64,000 nucleotides of DNA from Bacteroidota bacterium (GCA_023251455.1 JAHEYT010000044.1:1-64000); one strand, 5' to 3'; counted from the first letter of the stretch, positions 7,753 to 16,148 are shown. Program-made: numbers and translations. Notes: generated by a model from the letters alone, not told the origin.

Positions 7753-7856
7753 GATCCCGAATCCTCAAAAATTACAAAACTGCAGGAAAGCAAGAAGCCC
7801 GGCACCAATGCGAGGCTTGTTCTGGCGGTATCTGTTTAGCGCTAGCACTGAAAATA

Positions 7857-8429
7857 TTACACTAGATACCCATCTATATACTCGGAAGGATAGACGATTT
7901 TATAATTACACAAGGCCATAACATCATTTTTAAAAAAACAAAATTGAATCGCCGGCAAAACATCCAAATACTGAACTCTTGAAGGATTAAAATAAATTAT
8001 TGAATTATATCTTGAATTCTTAGACTTACTATGGACCCCATATGCGCGAATTGCATTATAATTAAATATTTTAAGATCATCCATTAAATAATTAATAACT
8101 CTAGATACCGTCGTTTTGCTAGTTAATAGGCCTTTTTTTTTCATTAAATCGACGGTATCATGAAACATCTGAATATGATCAGTCTCGCCGACTAAATCAA
8201 AACAATCTTTAATATTAAAATCACACTCTGCCTTGCAGATTACGTAGCCATTTCTATAACATGCCCCTTCAATTCCCCACCAATGTGCATTATTAATGAA
8301 TGTATCCCAAAAATAATATCCTACACCCAACCATGCACTTTCTCTTTTACAAACATAAGGTCCATGTTTTTCTATCTCGTCAGGATTTCCCCGATCTTCA
8401 AGTGTTTGAAAAACATTTTTATTAGCCAC
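7857..8429 (-). CDS. Putative ADP-ribosyltransferase-like toxin of a chaperone-linked module
   Basis: A 190-residue protein starting at a GTG, nine bases after the stop of the SecB-like gene. The N-terminal half has H-G-P-Y, then WLGVGYYFW....NNAHWWG. This recalls the G-x-G-x-Y-hydrophobic and A-x-x-W-A/G motifs of DUF3990-like ADP-ribosyltransferase folds. Asp/Cys-rich strands and a C-terminal IYFNPSRVQYLDV follow. No signal peptide or membrane helix. The sequence alone does not prove the fold. The operon partners make an intracellular toxin controlled by an antitoxin and a chaperone the best reading. Confidence 0.5.
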   Translation of the reverse strand: MANKNVFQTLEDRGNPDEIEKHGPYVCKRESAWLGVGYYFWDTFINNAHWWGIEGACYRNGYVICKAECDFNIKDCFDLVGETDHIQMFHDTVDLMKKKGLLTSKTTVSRVINYLMDDLKIFNYNAIRAYGVHSKSKNSRYNSIIYFNPSRVQYLDVLPAIQFCFFKNDVMALCNYKIVYPSEYIDGYLV

Positions 8430-8438
8430 AGGTAGAGA

Positions 8439-8849
8439 TTATTTTAGAATAGTATTCTGTCTAAGTTCTGATTCAAGAGATGTAAGGTTTAATGTAGGAA
8501 GCATTATTCCAGGGACATTAGCTTGAACAGTTATCATATTCACATAAGCTCTTACAAATGGGAATAAGATGGCAATACTATTTCTGTAAAAAAAATCCGG
8601 TACTTCGTCGATTGTTGTAACGTTTTCAAATTTAAACAATCCCACACATTCGACATTTACAAATGGTTTTTCAATATTTCCTTCATTAAAGGCTTTAACT
8701 GAAAAGATTAATTCATAAATTGATTCTTTTTCATCATATATCCCTTTAGTCTCAAATGCTAAAGAAATCTCATTGGACTGATGATTAGAAAGACAAATAC
8801 TCACATTGTCAAACCTATACGAGATTATAGAAAAAGCGGCTTTTTGCAT
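8439..8849 (-). CDS. SecB-like chaperone (toxin-antitoxin-associated type)
   Basis: A 136-residue SecB-like protein. The C-terminal part LFPFVRAYVNMITVQANVPG followed by IMLPTLNLTSLESEL is the SecB signature (FPYAR..IS..T..G.PPL.L.P.NF). The N-terminal half has the alternating beta pattern of the SecB fold. In toxin-antitoxin-chaperone systems a solitary SecB-like protein folds and protects the antitoxin, and phage proteins can titrate it. The start lies inside the 3' end of the upstream antitoxin-like gene (35-base overlap), so translation is probably coupled. The toxin-like gene follows after nine bases. Confidence 0.75.
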   Translation of the reverse strand: MQKAAFSIISYRFDNVSICLSNHQSNEISLAFETKGIYDEKESIYELIFSVKAFNEGNIEKPFVNVECVGLFKFENVTTIDEVPDFFYRNSIAILFPFVRAYVNMITVQANVPGIMLPTLNLTSLESELRQNTILK

Positions 8850-9096
8850 TTACTGATAAGTTAGTGTTAATAAAAAAGCCCGAAGTAAAATTCGGGCTTA
8901 GTTGCTCATTAATATTTTGTTTACACCAATTATTTGAATTATTAGTGTATGTGTTATATTGCTGAGAATAAGTAATAAATTCTTCAACTGTAGGCCCAAT
9001 ATTGTCAAATTCTTTGCTTTTAGCCCAATCTTCTAACACTTGATTTTGAGGAGTATTCTCAAAATATTGTTTAAGTTGTTCATAAAAATTGCTCAT
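8815..9096 (-). CDS. Short antitoxin-like protein, first gene of the chaperone-linked module
   Basis: A 93-residue protein from the ATG at 9096 (another ATG 15 bases upstream is possible). The N-terminus MSNFYEQLKQYFENTPQNQV, followed by LEDWAKSKEFDNIGPTVEEF, matches a small-protein type I know from Bacteroidota genomes. The C-terminal third is Asn/Thr-rich and ends SRFFYNLV. In toxin-antitoxin-chaperone systems the antitoxin carries a C-terminal chaperone-addiction segment, and this Asn-rich tail could be that. A perfect terminator-like hairpin lies within the last 30 codons, so an earlier end in another frame (frameshift) remains possible. Confidence 0.6.
   Translation of the reverse strand: MSNFYEQLKQYFENTPQNQVLEDWAKSKEFDNIGPTVEEFITYSQQYNTYTNNSNNWCKQNINEQLSPNFTSGFFINTNLSVNAKSRFFYNLV
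8872..8899 (-). terminator. Intragenic terminator-like hairpin in the antitoxin 3' end
   Basis: On the minus strand AAGCCCGAA (8899-8891), loop TTTTAC, TTCGGGCTT (8884-8876) and a run of T bases (8877-8872) make a textbook intrinsic terminator. It falls inside the antitoxin-like frame and before the chaperone start at 8849, so it may attenuate expression of chaperone and toxin. Confidence 0.65.
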
Positions 9097-9383
9097 TTTT
9101 CTGTCTCCCATCTTGTTTTACCGGCACAAAAGTATTAAAGTTTTCTATAAATATACAAAGTTTTAAACATTAATACGAATAATTAATTCATTTTTGGCCT
9201 CTTAAGTTTCTAATGTTTAATGTATTCAAATCTTATTTTCTTAAAAAGAAGAACAAATACCTATAAAGAATGTTTAAACTTTTCAACAGTTACCTGTGTA
9301 AAAGTATTAAATTATTTCATCTAATTAGATCTTACAGCACATAAAATAGACGAAAACAAAAGAAAAAAGTAACAAATACTATC

Positions 9384-9565
9384 TCAATTTTTCGCTTTCA
9401 TCTCATTTATCCGATCAACATATCCTTTGAAAGCTTTATTCATGTCCTCTTTTTTCTTCTCAGGCTCATACTTCCGGTATTTGATAAATGTTTCATATTC
9501 TGAGTGCCCTAGAACACGATAAAACTTTCAGCATCAAACCCAGCTACAAGAAGACTTTCTAAGGT
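9384..9565 (-). pseudogene. Decayed C-terminal fragment of a tyrosine recombinase (phage-type integrase)
   Basis: On the minus strand the frame ending at 9384 reads FYRVLGHSEYETFIKYRKYE and then PEKKKEDMNKAF...MKAKN. This resembles the VLGH...T...Y end of Bacteroidota tyrosine recombinases. Upstream the sense jumps to a second frame (LESLLVAGFDAESF), so there is at least one frameshift. The fragment lies 300 bases from tRNA-Val, a usual attachment place for such integrases. No intact copy is in the window. Confidence 0.5.
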
Positions 9566-9682
9566 AAAATAAAGCGATTCAGAAAACTTTGAATTTTAAC
9601 CACATAAATACAGTTGAACTAAATCCATCGATAACCCATCAAAACAACAGGTATTTAGGTTTTGGTATTAATCCGTGCCAAA

Positions 9683-9718
9683 GAAAAAAGAGAGCCACCT
9701 TTGCAACTCTCTTTTTTC
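9683..9718. terminator. Bidirectional terminator-like hairpin
   Basis: GAAAAAAGAGAG (9683-9694) and CTCTCTTTTTTC (9707-9718) are perfectly complementary with a 12-base loop. A and T tracts on both sides let it work in either direction. Around it (9112-9866) I see only the integrase relic and repeated GTTGTGCAA-like words near 9790-9808. Confidence 0.6.
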
Positions 9719-9866
9719 TCGTCCAAATGTTGTGACTCTGGCAAGAATCACAATTCAAATTGCACAAAAAATTATCTTTTTATGATGAGTTGTGCAAATG
9801 TTGTGCAATTAGTAAATTAATAAACTGTAATTTACTGAATATCAATTACATCTAGTTTTAAAAAGT

Positions 9867-9940
9867 GGGCTGTACTGGATTCGAACCAGTGACCCCTACC
9901 CTGTCAAGGTAATGCTCTAAACCAACTGAGCTAACAGCCC
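9867..9940 (-). tRNA. tRNA-Val (anticodon GAC)
   Basis: Read on the minus strand, 74 bases fold into a full cloverleaf. The acceptor is GGGCTGT/ACAGCCC, the D arm GCTC..GAGC, the anticodon stem TTACC/GGTAG with loop TTGACAG (anticodon GAC), and the T arm ACTGG-TTCGAAT-CCAGT. CCA is not encoded. It marks the right edge of the accessory island, and the integrase relic lies on its 3' side. Confidence 0.93.
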
Positions 9941-10050
9941 TTTTCGAGCCACAAAAATATAAATTTTTTGCAATGTTTCTTTATTGGTGAATAAATCGGC
10001 TAAATTTGAGATTTTAGAATCAGAAAACTATTTTTGAACTGTTTTCAGGT

Positions 10051-10069
10051 GGGTTAATTGGTGGGTTAA
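10051..10069 (-). promoter_or_regulatory. Two GGGTTAA heptamers upstream of the SARP-like regulator (candidate autoregulatory site)
   Basis: GGGTTAA occurs at 10051-10057 and 10063-10069 (12-base spacing), i.e. TTAACCC on the minus strand, 45 bases before the regulator start. The same heptamer is repeated at 11-base spacing before the cytochrome gene and the glycosyltransferase operon. Confidence 0.4.
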
Positions 10070-10113
10070 TTTTTCAAACAAGTGGTTGGTTTTGAGTATC
10101 TAAAATAATTCTG

Positions 10114-12672
10114 ATGAACAGAGAAATTCGTTGCGTTGGTTTACTGCTTTGCTGGCTATGTTCTGTTTTGGTATTTAGCGCCAAAGCCAGCGACAACACA
10201 ACCAGTAAATTATACGATGAAACCATTTTCGTAATTTCGAATTTTTCGGGTGTTGATGCTAATCTCAGCGAAACACGAGGCATTCATGAACTTCTCGATC
10301 AAAATATAGGTGGATTCAGGTTTTATCTCGAATGGGAAAAACAGCAGAACCAGCTCATGATTAAAAAGGCTGATGGCTCTTCTATTTCCTTCCGGCAAAC
10401 CATACACGAAATCAAGAATTACCTTGAAAACAAGCCAGATAAAATACTGACTCTTTTCCTTGATTTCAGCACGAACATTATCGAGCTGACTGATATCTTT
10501 CAGGAATTGGGAATCAATCAGTACCTCTATACCTACGATGCAAAGGAAGGTTGGGCACCTGTAAAAACCATGATTGAAGAAAACAAGCGGTTGGTTGTTT
10601 TTTCGATGCAGGAACACCGCAACAGCCCTGATTGGCTTCACTATGTTTGGAACCACGCTGTTGAACCGTACTTCTCGATTTGGGAAGCGCCTGTTTTCAA
10701 AGGCGAATTTCTGAAAGGTGACCCCAAGAATAGTCTCTTGATTTACAACGACTACAATTTCCCCCGAAAAAGTGACAATGTGAATAACCTCAAATACGAG
10801 ACCAACCAAAATCCGTATTTGATAGAGCACATTAAAAATACGTGGGCAAATACGGGTAAAACACCTAATTTTATTATGCTCGACCGTTACGAAAGTTGGG
10901 TTTTGGGCATTGTTTCCTATTTGCGCGGCTTTAGAAATGTCAAGGGAACAGTCACTTACAATGCCCAGGTTCTCGATTATGTGAATTGGGAAAAAACCGG
11001 AAGCCTGACAAGCGGAAAGTATTGTTTCCCTGTTGGTCCGGGTGATAACCTTACATTAACACCTAAAAGTCCGGGATTCCGCTTTACTCCTGAAACCGTT
11101 ACATTTAACGAACCCAGTCAAAGCATTATTCAGCATTTTGTGGCTACATCGATGGAAATTACGGATAATCTGGAAGGCCATTATACCTTTGCCAAAGAGA
11201 GCCACGATTTCAGCATCAACGGATTTGATGGAAAACCGTATAATGTTAAGTTCGAGAACGACTCAATCCGATCTTCAGTTGCACTTTTTGACGAAAAGAA
11301 ATATATCATACTTCCAGGTGCCGAATCATTCAAAATTCGCGATCACGACTTTACGGTTGCTGCCTGGGTGAAGATTAAAGAATATCTGCCCAATAAAGAA
11401 GACTACTGCATTCTTGGTACAAAGACCAGTACCTATCAGCAAGGAATTCACCTTTTGATCCGGGATCAAAAGCCATATTTCGGATTTTTCAACAACGACC
11501 TGAGGGGCAAAACTGCTCTTGAAGCTGGTAAATGGTACCATCTGGTATGGAGATACAACAAGCTGAGTGGAGAACAAGCTATCTTTTTGAATGGTAAATT
11601 AGATAGCCGGTCACTCGGACATCCGGCATACAAAGGTCGAGACAACTTATATATTGGGTTGGCCGGATTTAATCGACTTTCCTATATGTATGGGTCTATC
11701 GATAACCTAAGTATCTGGTCGAGAGATTTGGGCGAAGAAGAAATTTGGGGAATGAGCAAAGAAGTGATTGAAATTGTCCCCATAAAGAATGTGTTTATTC
11801 TTTATCCCATTTTGTCCAGAAGTTTGATTGCACTGTTTATCTTATCGTTGCTGGTGGTGGCCTATTTAAAAATTCCATTCCGGAAATTGAAAAAGCAAGC
11901 TACGCCAGCCGACAAAATAAGGAGTATAGAAAGTGCCGTTATTCACAAACCGGAAGCTAATTACATCCAGCTTTTCGGCGATTTTAAAGTACTCGACAAA
12001 AACGGATCCGACATCAGTAGCCAGTTCACACCCAAACTGAAGCAATTATTTCTCATTATTCTCTTATACTCGCAGCGGAATAAAAATGGCATTTCAACCA
12101 AAGAACTGACCGATATTCTTTGGTTGGGGCATTCGTCTCAAAGCGCCAAAAACAGCCGTGGTGTTACCATCCGGAAACTCCGCCTCATCATCGAGGCTCT
12201 TGATTCCGTGCAGATCAATTTCCATATCGATCGATGGTCGATGGCCTTTGGCGGTAATGTGTATTGCGATTACGTGGAGTGCTTAAAACTCCTGAAACGC
12301 GAAAAAATTCACGACACCGATTTTAACCTGAACTTCTATCACATCATTCAGGAAGGTGAACTTTTTAAAGGTGAATCGTACGACTGGCTCGATGATTTTA
12401 AAGGTTTTGTCGGAAACAACATCGTTGATATTCTCCTGAAGTTTATCAATGAACTAAGCGTTGAAAACGACAACGAGTTAATCCTGAAACTGACCGATCG
12501 TATTCTGGTGACTGATCCTGTAAACGATCAGGCATTGGCCTATAAACTGAAAGTTTTGATTAAACAGAACAACTATAATCTGGCTCGCTTTACTTTTGAT
12601 CGTTTTTGCCTTCTCTACGAAGAGCTTTATGGGGAGAAATTTTCGATTAAATTTGAAGAATTGATTGCCTGA
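10114..12672 (+). CDS. Membrane-spanning regulator: PLC-like and LamG domains outside, SARP/BTAD-like domain inside
   Basis: An 852-residue protein. Signal peptide (residues 1-25), then a TIM-barrel-like PI-PLC-type domain (about 30-295: GVDANLSETRGIHELLDQNI, HEIKNYL..KPDKILTLFLDF), a linker, and a LamG-like domain (about 390-545: FTVAAWVKI, GKWYHLVWRYN, GSIDNLSIWSRDL). One membrane helix (about 561-588) follows. The cytoplasmic part starts with an OmpR/SARP-type winged helix (about 619-710: QLFGDFKVLDKNG, LKQLFLIILLYS, GVTIRKLRLIIEAL) and ends with a BTAD-like helical region. So the likely role is signal reception outside and DNA binding inside. It is cotranscribed with nothing. Direct-repeat sites lie just upstream and downstream. 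Confidence 0.8.
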   Translation: MNREIRCVGLLLCWLCSVLVFSAKASDNTTSKLYDETIFVISNFSGVDANLSETRGIHELLDQNIGGFRFYLEWEKQQNQLMIKKADGSSISFRQTIHEIKNYLENKPDKILTLFLDFSTNIIELTDIFQELGINQYLYTYDAKEGWAPVKTMIEENKRLVVFSMQEHRNSPDWLHYVWNHAVEPYFSIWEAPVFKGEFLKGDPKNSLLIYNDYNFPRKSDNVNNLKYETNQNPYLIEHIKNTWANTGKTPNFIMLDRYESWVLGIVSYLRGFRNVKGTVTYNAQVLDYVNWEKTGSLTSGKYCFPVGPGDNLTLTPKSPGFRFTPETVTFNEPSQSIIQHFVATSMEITDNLEGHYTFAKESHDFSINGFDGKPYNVKFENDSIRSSVALFDEKKYIILPGAESFKIRDHDFTVAAWVKIKEYLPNKEDYCILGTKTSTYQQGIHLLIRDQKPYFGFFNNDLRGKTALEAGKWYHLVWRYNKLSGEQAIFLNGKLDSRSLGHPAYKGRDNLYIGLAGFNRLSYMYGSIDNLSIWSRDLGEEEIWGMSKEVIEIVPIKNVFILYPILSRSLIALFILSLLVVAYLKIPFRKLKKQATPADKIRSIESAVIHKPEANYIQLFGDFKVLDKNGSDISSQFTPKLKQLFLIILLYSQRNKNGISTKELTDILWLGHSSQSAKNSRGVTIRKLRLIIEALDSVQINFHIDRWSMAFGGNVYCDYVECLKLLKREKIHDTDFNLNFYHIIQEGELFKGESYDWLDDFKGFVGNNIVDILLKFINELSVENDNELILKLTDRILVTDPVNDQALAYKLKVLIKQNNYNLARFTFDRFCLLYEELYGEKFSIKFEELIA

Positions 12673-12774
12673 GAAAAAAATGTTTTTGAGCAGGGTTAAT
12701 TTTATTTTTTGATCGTAAATTTAGCTTAATATCAATGTTTTGGTAATTTTGCTAACTTCAATTCAGGCATAAAA

Positions 12775-12840
12775 TTAACCCAGAAATAACCTAGCCTTAA
12801 CCCGCCCGTAAACACCAGCTAAAACCTCGCTAACTGCCGT
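12775..12840 (+). promoter_or_regulatory. Six in-phase 11-bp units with NTAA cores (candidate SARP-type binding array)
   Basis: From 12775 the sequence splits into 11-base units that begin TTAACCC, ATAACCT, TTAACCC, GTAAACA, CTAAAAC and CTAACTG. The first three share TAACC(C/T), and all six keep TAA in the same phase. SARP-family regulators are known to bind heptameric direct repeats at 11-bp spacing, one helical turn. The array is 214 bases before the cytochrome fusion gene and directly downstream of a SARP-like regulator gene. Confidence 0.5.
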
Positions 12841-13053
12841 GTATTACATTTGTGCAACGATTTTTATTCCGGATTGCCGGAAATAGGATCTGTTCAAAAC
12901 GTTTATCTATGAAACGACTATGCCGTTGAATAAGGATTAAAAACGATTTGGCACAAAAAGATAGGATAAAATAGATTTCGGGGTGGAATACTTCTGACAT
13001 GGAGTTCCATCCGAACGCTCAAATTGTCAATTAATTTATAACAATACTTTTGG

Positions 13054-14580
13054 ATGAAGATTTGGAATTCTGTACGTAATTTGTTTTCCGGCAAAAGAGC
13101 CTTTTTGGTAGTGATTGGTGTGGGACTGATTATTGGGGGAGCTTTTATGTTCGCCGGAAGCAAAGTCGCAAAATATACCTCAAGCGACGAATATTGTGCA
13201 TCGTGCCATGTTCACCCTCATGCTGAACAAAGCTGGAAACTTTCACCTCACTACGATAACAAGGCAGGAATAATTGTGCATTGTGCCGAATGTCACCTTC
13301 CGCCTGAAGGACATGGGATGTTATTTGCCAAAGCAAAACATGGAGCCAAAGATGTTTATGGCTATCTGTTCAAAGACTCAGCAGAATATAAGTGGGAAGC
13401 AAAACGAAAACTCGACATGGCTAAGAAATTCACCTATGTTGAATCGTGTGTAAATTGCCATAAAAATCTGTTTCCCAAGACCCTCACAATTGAAGGAGAG
13501 AATGCCCATCTGAATTATCTGACAAGCAAAACAGAGGTTAGTTGTTTGAATTGTCACCTTGATGTTGGCCATTTTGACCCGAATGCCAAACATGCGCACG
13601 ATGACAATTTTGGAGTAAATGTTACTGAAAATGTTCAGGTTTATACTGAAGCGACTCCGGTTACCAGCTTTGCCAGCTTTACCGAAAAAGTTCCGGGAAC
13701 CGGTTTGACATTCGATATGGTAGCTATACCTGCAGGCCAGTTCATCATGGGAAGTTCGAAAAAAGAGCCTTTCCATAAACCTGATGAAAGTCCAATGCAC
13801 CCGGTAAAAGTATCCCGCTTTTTCATGGCTAAAATAGAAGTGAGCTGGGATGAATACCTTGAGTTCTTTAAAGCAACCTCTTCACAGGGACGAAAAGAAG
13901 CCGAGGTAAACGAGAATGTAGATGCGATTTCAGGCCCAACTCCACCGTGGGGAGCGCCCGACCAGGGATGGGGAAAAGGTTCGCGTCCGGCTATTACCAT
14001 GACGTGGAAAGCCGCAAATACATACTGCCAGTGGCTATCGAAAGTTACCGGAAAGAAATACCGGCTTCCAACAGAAGCTGAATGGGAATATGCAGCACGT
14101 GGAGGTACCAAAACACCTTATTTCTTTGAAGGAAGTCCGAAAGACTATACTTCTGATGGCTTTTTCAGGAAGATTTTTGGTGCCGATACAACTACTATCA
14201 ATTCGTACGTTGCCTACAAAGCAACCAGTCCATCACATACGGTTGAGCCCGGTTCGGTAAAAGCAAATGCTTTTGGGCTGAAAAATATGTTGGGTAATGT
14301 CTATGAATTTTGTTCCGACTACTACTCGCCCACGGCTTATGCTGCGTATAAAAAGGGAGCGACAGATCCCAAAGGGCCTAAAAGAGGGCAGGAGCATGTG
14401 ATCAGGGGCGGTTCTTTCAAGAGCGATGCCAGAGACGTTAGAAGCGCAGCACGCGATTTTACCAAAACCAAGGCTTGGCTCGTCACCGATCCGCAAATGC
14501 CGAAGAGCATTTGGTGGTATTCCGATTGTGTCGACATAGGTTTTAGGGTAGTTTGTGAAGTTGATGAAAATGTAAATTAG
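13054..14580 (+). CDS. Tetraheme NapC/NrfH-like cytochrome c fused to a sulfatase-modifying-factor (SUMF1/FGE-like) domain
   Basis: A 508-residue protein with an N-terminal membrane anchor (residues about 18-40), then four CxxCH heme sites at C48, C77, C132 and C164 in the NapC/NirT/NrfH arrangement, so a quinol-facing electron-transfer module. Residues about 215-505 form an SUMF1/FGE-type domain: FIMGSS, LPTEAEWEYAARGG, GNVYEF and IRGGSF, ending GFRVVC. The catalytic Cys before RGGS in true formylglycine-generating enzymes is Ile here, so it is probably not an FGE. The Gfo/Idh gene follows after 14 bases, hence one operon. A periplasmic redox enzyme seems likely; its substrate is unknown. 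Confidence 0.82.
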   Translation: MKIWNSVRNLFSGKRAFLVVIGVGLIIGGAFMFAGSKVAKYTSSDEYCASCHVHPHAEQSWKLSPHYDNKAGIIVHCAECHLPPEGHGMLFAKAKHGAKDVYGYLFKDSAEYKWEAKRKLDMAKKFTYVESCVNCHKNLFPKTLTIEGENAHLNYLTSKTEVSCLNCHLDVGHFDPNAKHAHDDNFGVNVTENVQVYTEATPVTSFASFTEKVPGTGLTFDMVAIPAGQFIMGSSKKEPFHKPDESPMHPVKVSRFFMAKIEVSWDEYLEFFKATSSQGRKEAEVNENVDAISGPTPPWGAPDQGWGKGSRPAITMTWKAANTYCQWLSKVTGKKYRLPTEAEWEYAARGGTKTPYFFEGSPKDYTSDGFFRKIFGADTTTINSYVAYKATSPSHTVEPGSVKANAFGLKNMLGNVYEFCSDYYSPTAYAAYKKGATDPKGPKRGQEHVIRGGSFKSDARDVRSAARDFTKTKAWLVTDPQMPKSIWWYSDCVDIGFRVVCEVDENVN

Positions 14581-14594
14581 AAAAACACATCCAG

Positions 14595-15944
14595 ATGGAA
14601 AATAACAAGATAGGTTTTAACAGAAGACGGTTCCTTCAATCGACCGCCTTGGCAAGCATAGGATTATTGGGCGTAAGTAGTGCCATTTCGGGATGCAAAA
14701 AAGCAAAGACAGCCAAAGAACTTGGGTTACCGCCCATTTTGAAAGCAGCCCCCAAAGGGAAAAAATTGCGTGCGGCCCTGGTTGGTTGCGGCAACCGTGG
14801 AACAGGCGCTGCGTTGAACTTTATTAGTGCCGGACCCGATTTGCATATTGTTGCCCTGGCCGATGCCTTTCAGGATAAAGTGGATGATTGCAGAGCGCGT
14901 TTTGCCAAGCTGAAAATGGAAATTCCGCTCGAAAACTGCTTTTCAGGATTCGATGCCTATAAAAAAATAATGGCTTTGCCCGATGTCGATGTGGTTATTC
15001 TGGCAACCCCACCGGGGTTCAGGCCTGATCATTTTAAGGAAGCTGTCCTTCAAAATAAGCACGTCTTTATGGAAAAACCGGTGGCAGTCGATCCTGTCGG
15101 AATCCGGTCGATTATTGCCAGTGGCAAAAAGGCTGAGGCTGTCGGACTGAACGTGGTTACCGGAACCCAGCGCCGTCACCAGGAAGATTACATCGAAACC
15201 TACAAGCAAGTTGCCAATGGAGCCATTGGAAAACTTGTTTCTGCCAGGGCATTCTGGAACCAGAACCATGTTTGGTTCCGTACCCGCGAAGAAGGCTGGG
15301 ACGATATGACTTATATGGTTCGTAACTGGAACAATTTCTGCTGGTTATGCGGCGATCATATTTTAGATACACACATTCACAACATTGATGTGATCAACTG
15401 GTTTGTAGGGCGCCCGCCTGAAAGCGCTGTTGGCTATGGAGGCCGTGCACGTCGGATAACCGGCGATCAGTACGATTTTTTCAGCGTTGATTTTGATTAT
15501 GGCGAAGGCTTTTTCTCGCACAGCATGTGTCGTGAAATAGATAATTGCGCCAACAATACAGGTGAATTCATCATGGGAACCGAAGGTTATACCAATTGTG
15601 TAAATACAATCTGGAATATGGACGGATCGGTAAAATGGAAATTTGAATATCCAAAGGATGAAAACGGGAACGAAACCAACTCCATCAAGATTCCGGCATA
15701 TGTGCAGGAACACATGCATTTGGTTCATGCCATCCGTACCGGCGGATATGTAAATGAGGCAGAAGCAACCGCTAATTCAACGTTAACCGCGATAATGGGC
15801 AGAACTTCAGCTTACACCGGGAAAAAAGTAACCTGGGAAGAGATTTTTAAATCAGACATGGATCTTGGCCCAGAGAAAATTGAATTCGGGCCGGTTGATA
15901 TGCAGTTTGAAGTGCCAATTCCGGGAACAGCCCACAAAGCATAA
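14595..15944 (+). CDS. Tat-exported Gfo/Idh/MocA-family oxidoreductase
   Basis: A 449-residue protein with a twin-arginine signal (NRRRFLQS, residues about 9-16) and a possible lipobox (ISGC), so exported folded, perhaps lipid-anchored. The NAD(P)-binding Rossmann motif is AALVGCGNRGTG, followed by MEKPVAVDP with the conserved Glu-Lys-Pro of the family. The C-terminal half contains the substrate domain, with GDHILDTHIHNIDVINW around likely catalytic His residues. Exported members act on sugars or glycans, often with tightly held cofactor. With the cytochrome fusion upstream, an extracytoplasmic redox step is plausible. The operon ends at the terminator near 16043-16087. Confidence 0.85.
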   Translation: MENNKIGFNRRRFLQSTALASIGLLGVSSAISGCKKAKTAKELGLPPILKAAPKGKKLRAALVGCGNRGTGAALNFISAGPDLHIVALADAFQDKVDDCRARFAKLKMEIPLENCFSGFDAYKKIMALPDVDVVILATPPGFRPDHFKEAVLQNKHVFMEKPVAVDPVGIRSIIASGKKAEAVGLNVVTGTQRRHQEDYIETYKQVANGAIGKLVSARAFWNQNHVWFRTREEGWDDMTYMVRNWNNFCWLCGDHILDTHIHNIDVINWFVGRPPESAVGYGGRARRITGDQYDFFSVDFDYGEGFFSHSMCREIDNCANNTGEFIMGTEGYTNCVNTIWNMDGSVKWKFEYPKDENGNETNSIKIPAYVQEHMHLVHAIRTGGYVNEAEATANSTLTAIMGRTSAYTGKKVTWEEIFKSDMDLGPEKIEFGPVDMQFEVPIPGTAHKA

Positions 15945-16042
15945 GTCAGGCTCGGTAATTAAAAGAATTGATCATTTATAATTCAATATTCAGTACACGC
16001 TTTTCATCCTGAAAATTGGGATGCTTTTCTAAACCAACCAAC

Positions 16043-16087
16043 ACTGCCAGCAAAGGAGCAATCAATCTCCTGAACTGGCAGTTTTTT
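16043..16087 (+). terminator. Rho-independent terminator
   Basis: ACTGCCAG (16043-16050) pairs with CTGGCAGT (16075-16082). An inner AGGAG/CTCCT stem strengthens it and six T bases follow. It closes the cytochrome-Gfo/Idh operon. Confidence 0.75.
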
Positions 16088-16148
16088 AAAATTACACGAT
16101 TTCGGCCATCTTTATCGGTGTGGTATTTACACATGAAAATCTGTATCT

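Noticed and set aside
13054-14580. Active formylglycine-generating enzyme
   Set aside because: The residue before RGGS is Ile and no Cys pair is at the catalytic place, so only the fold is claimed.
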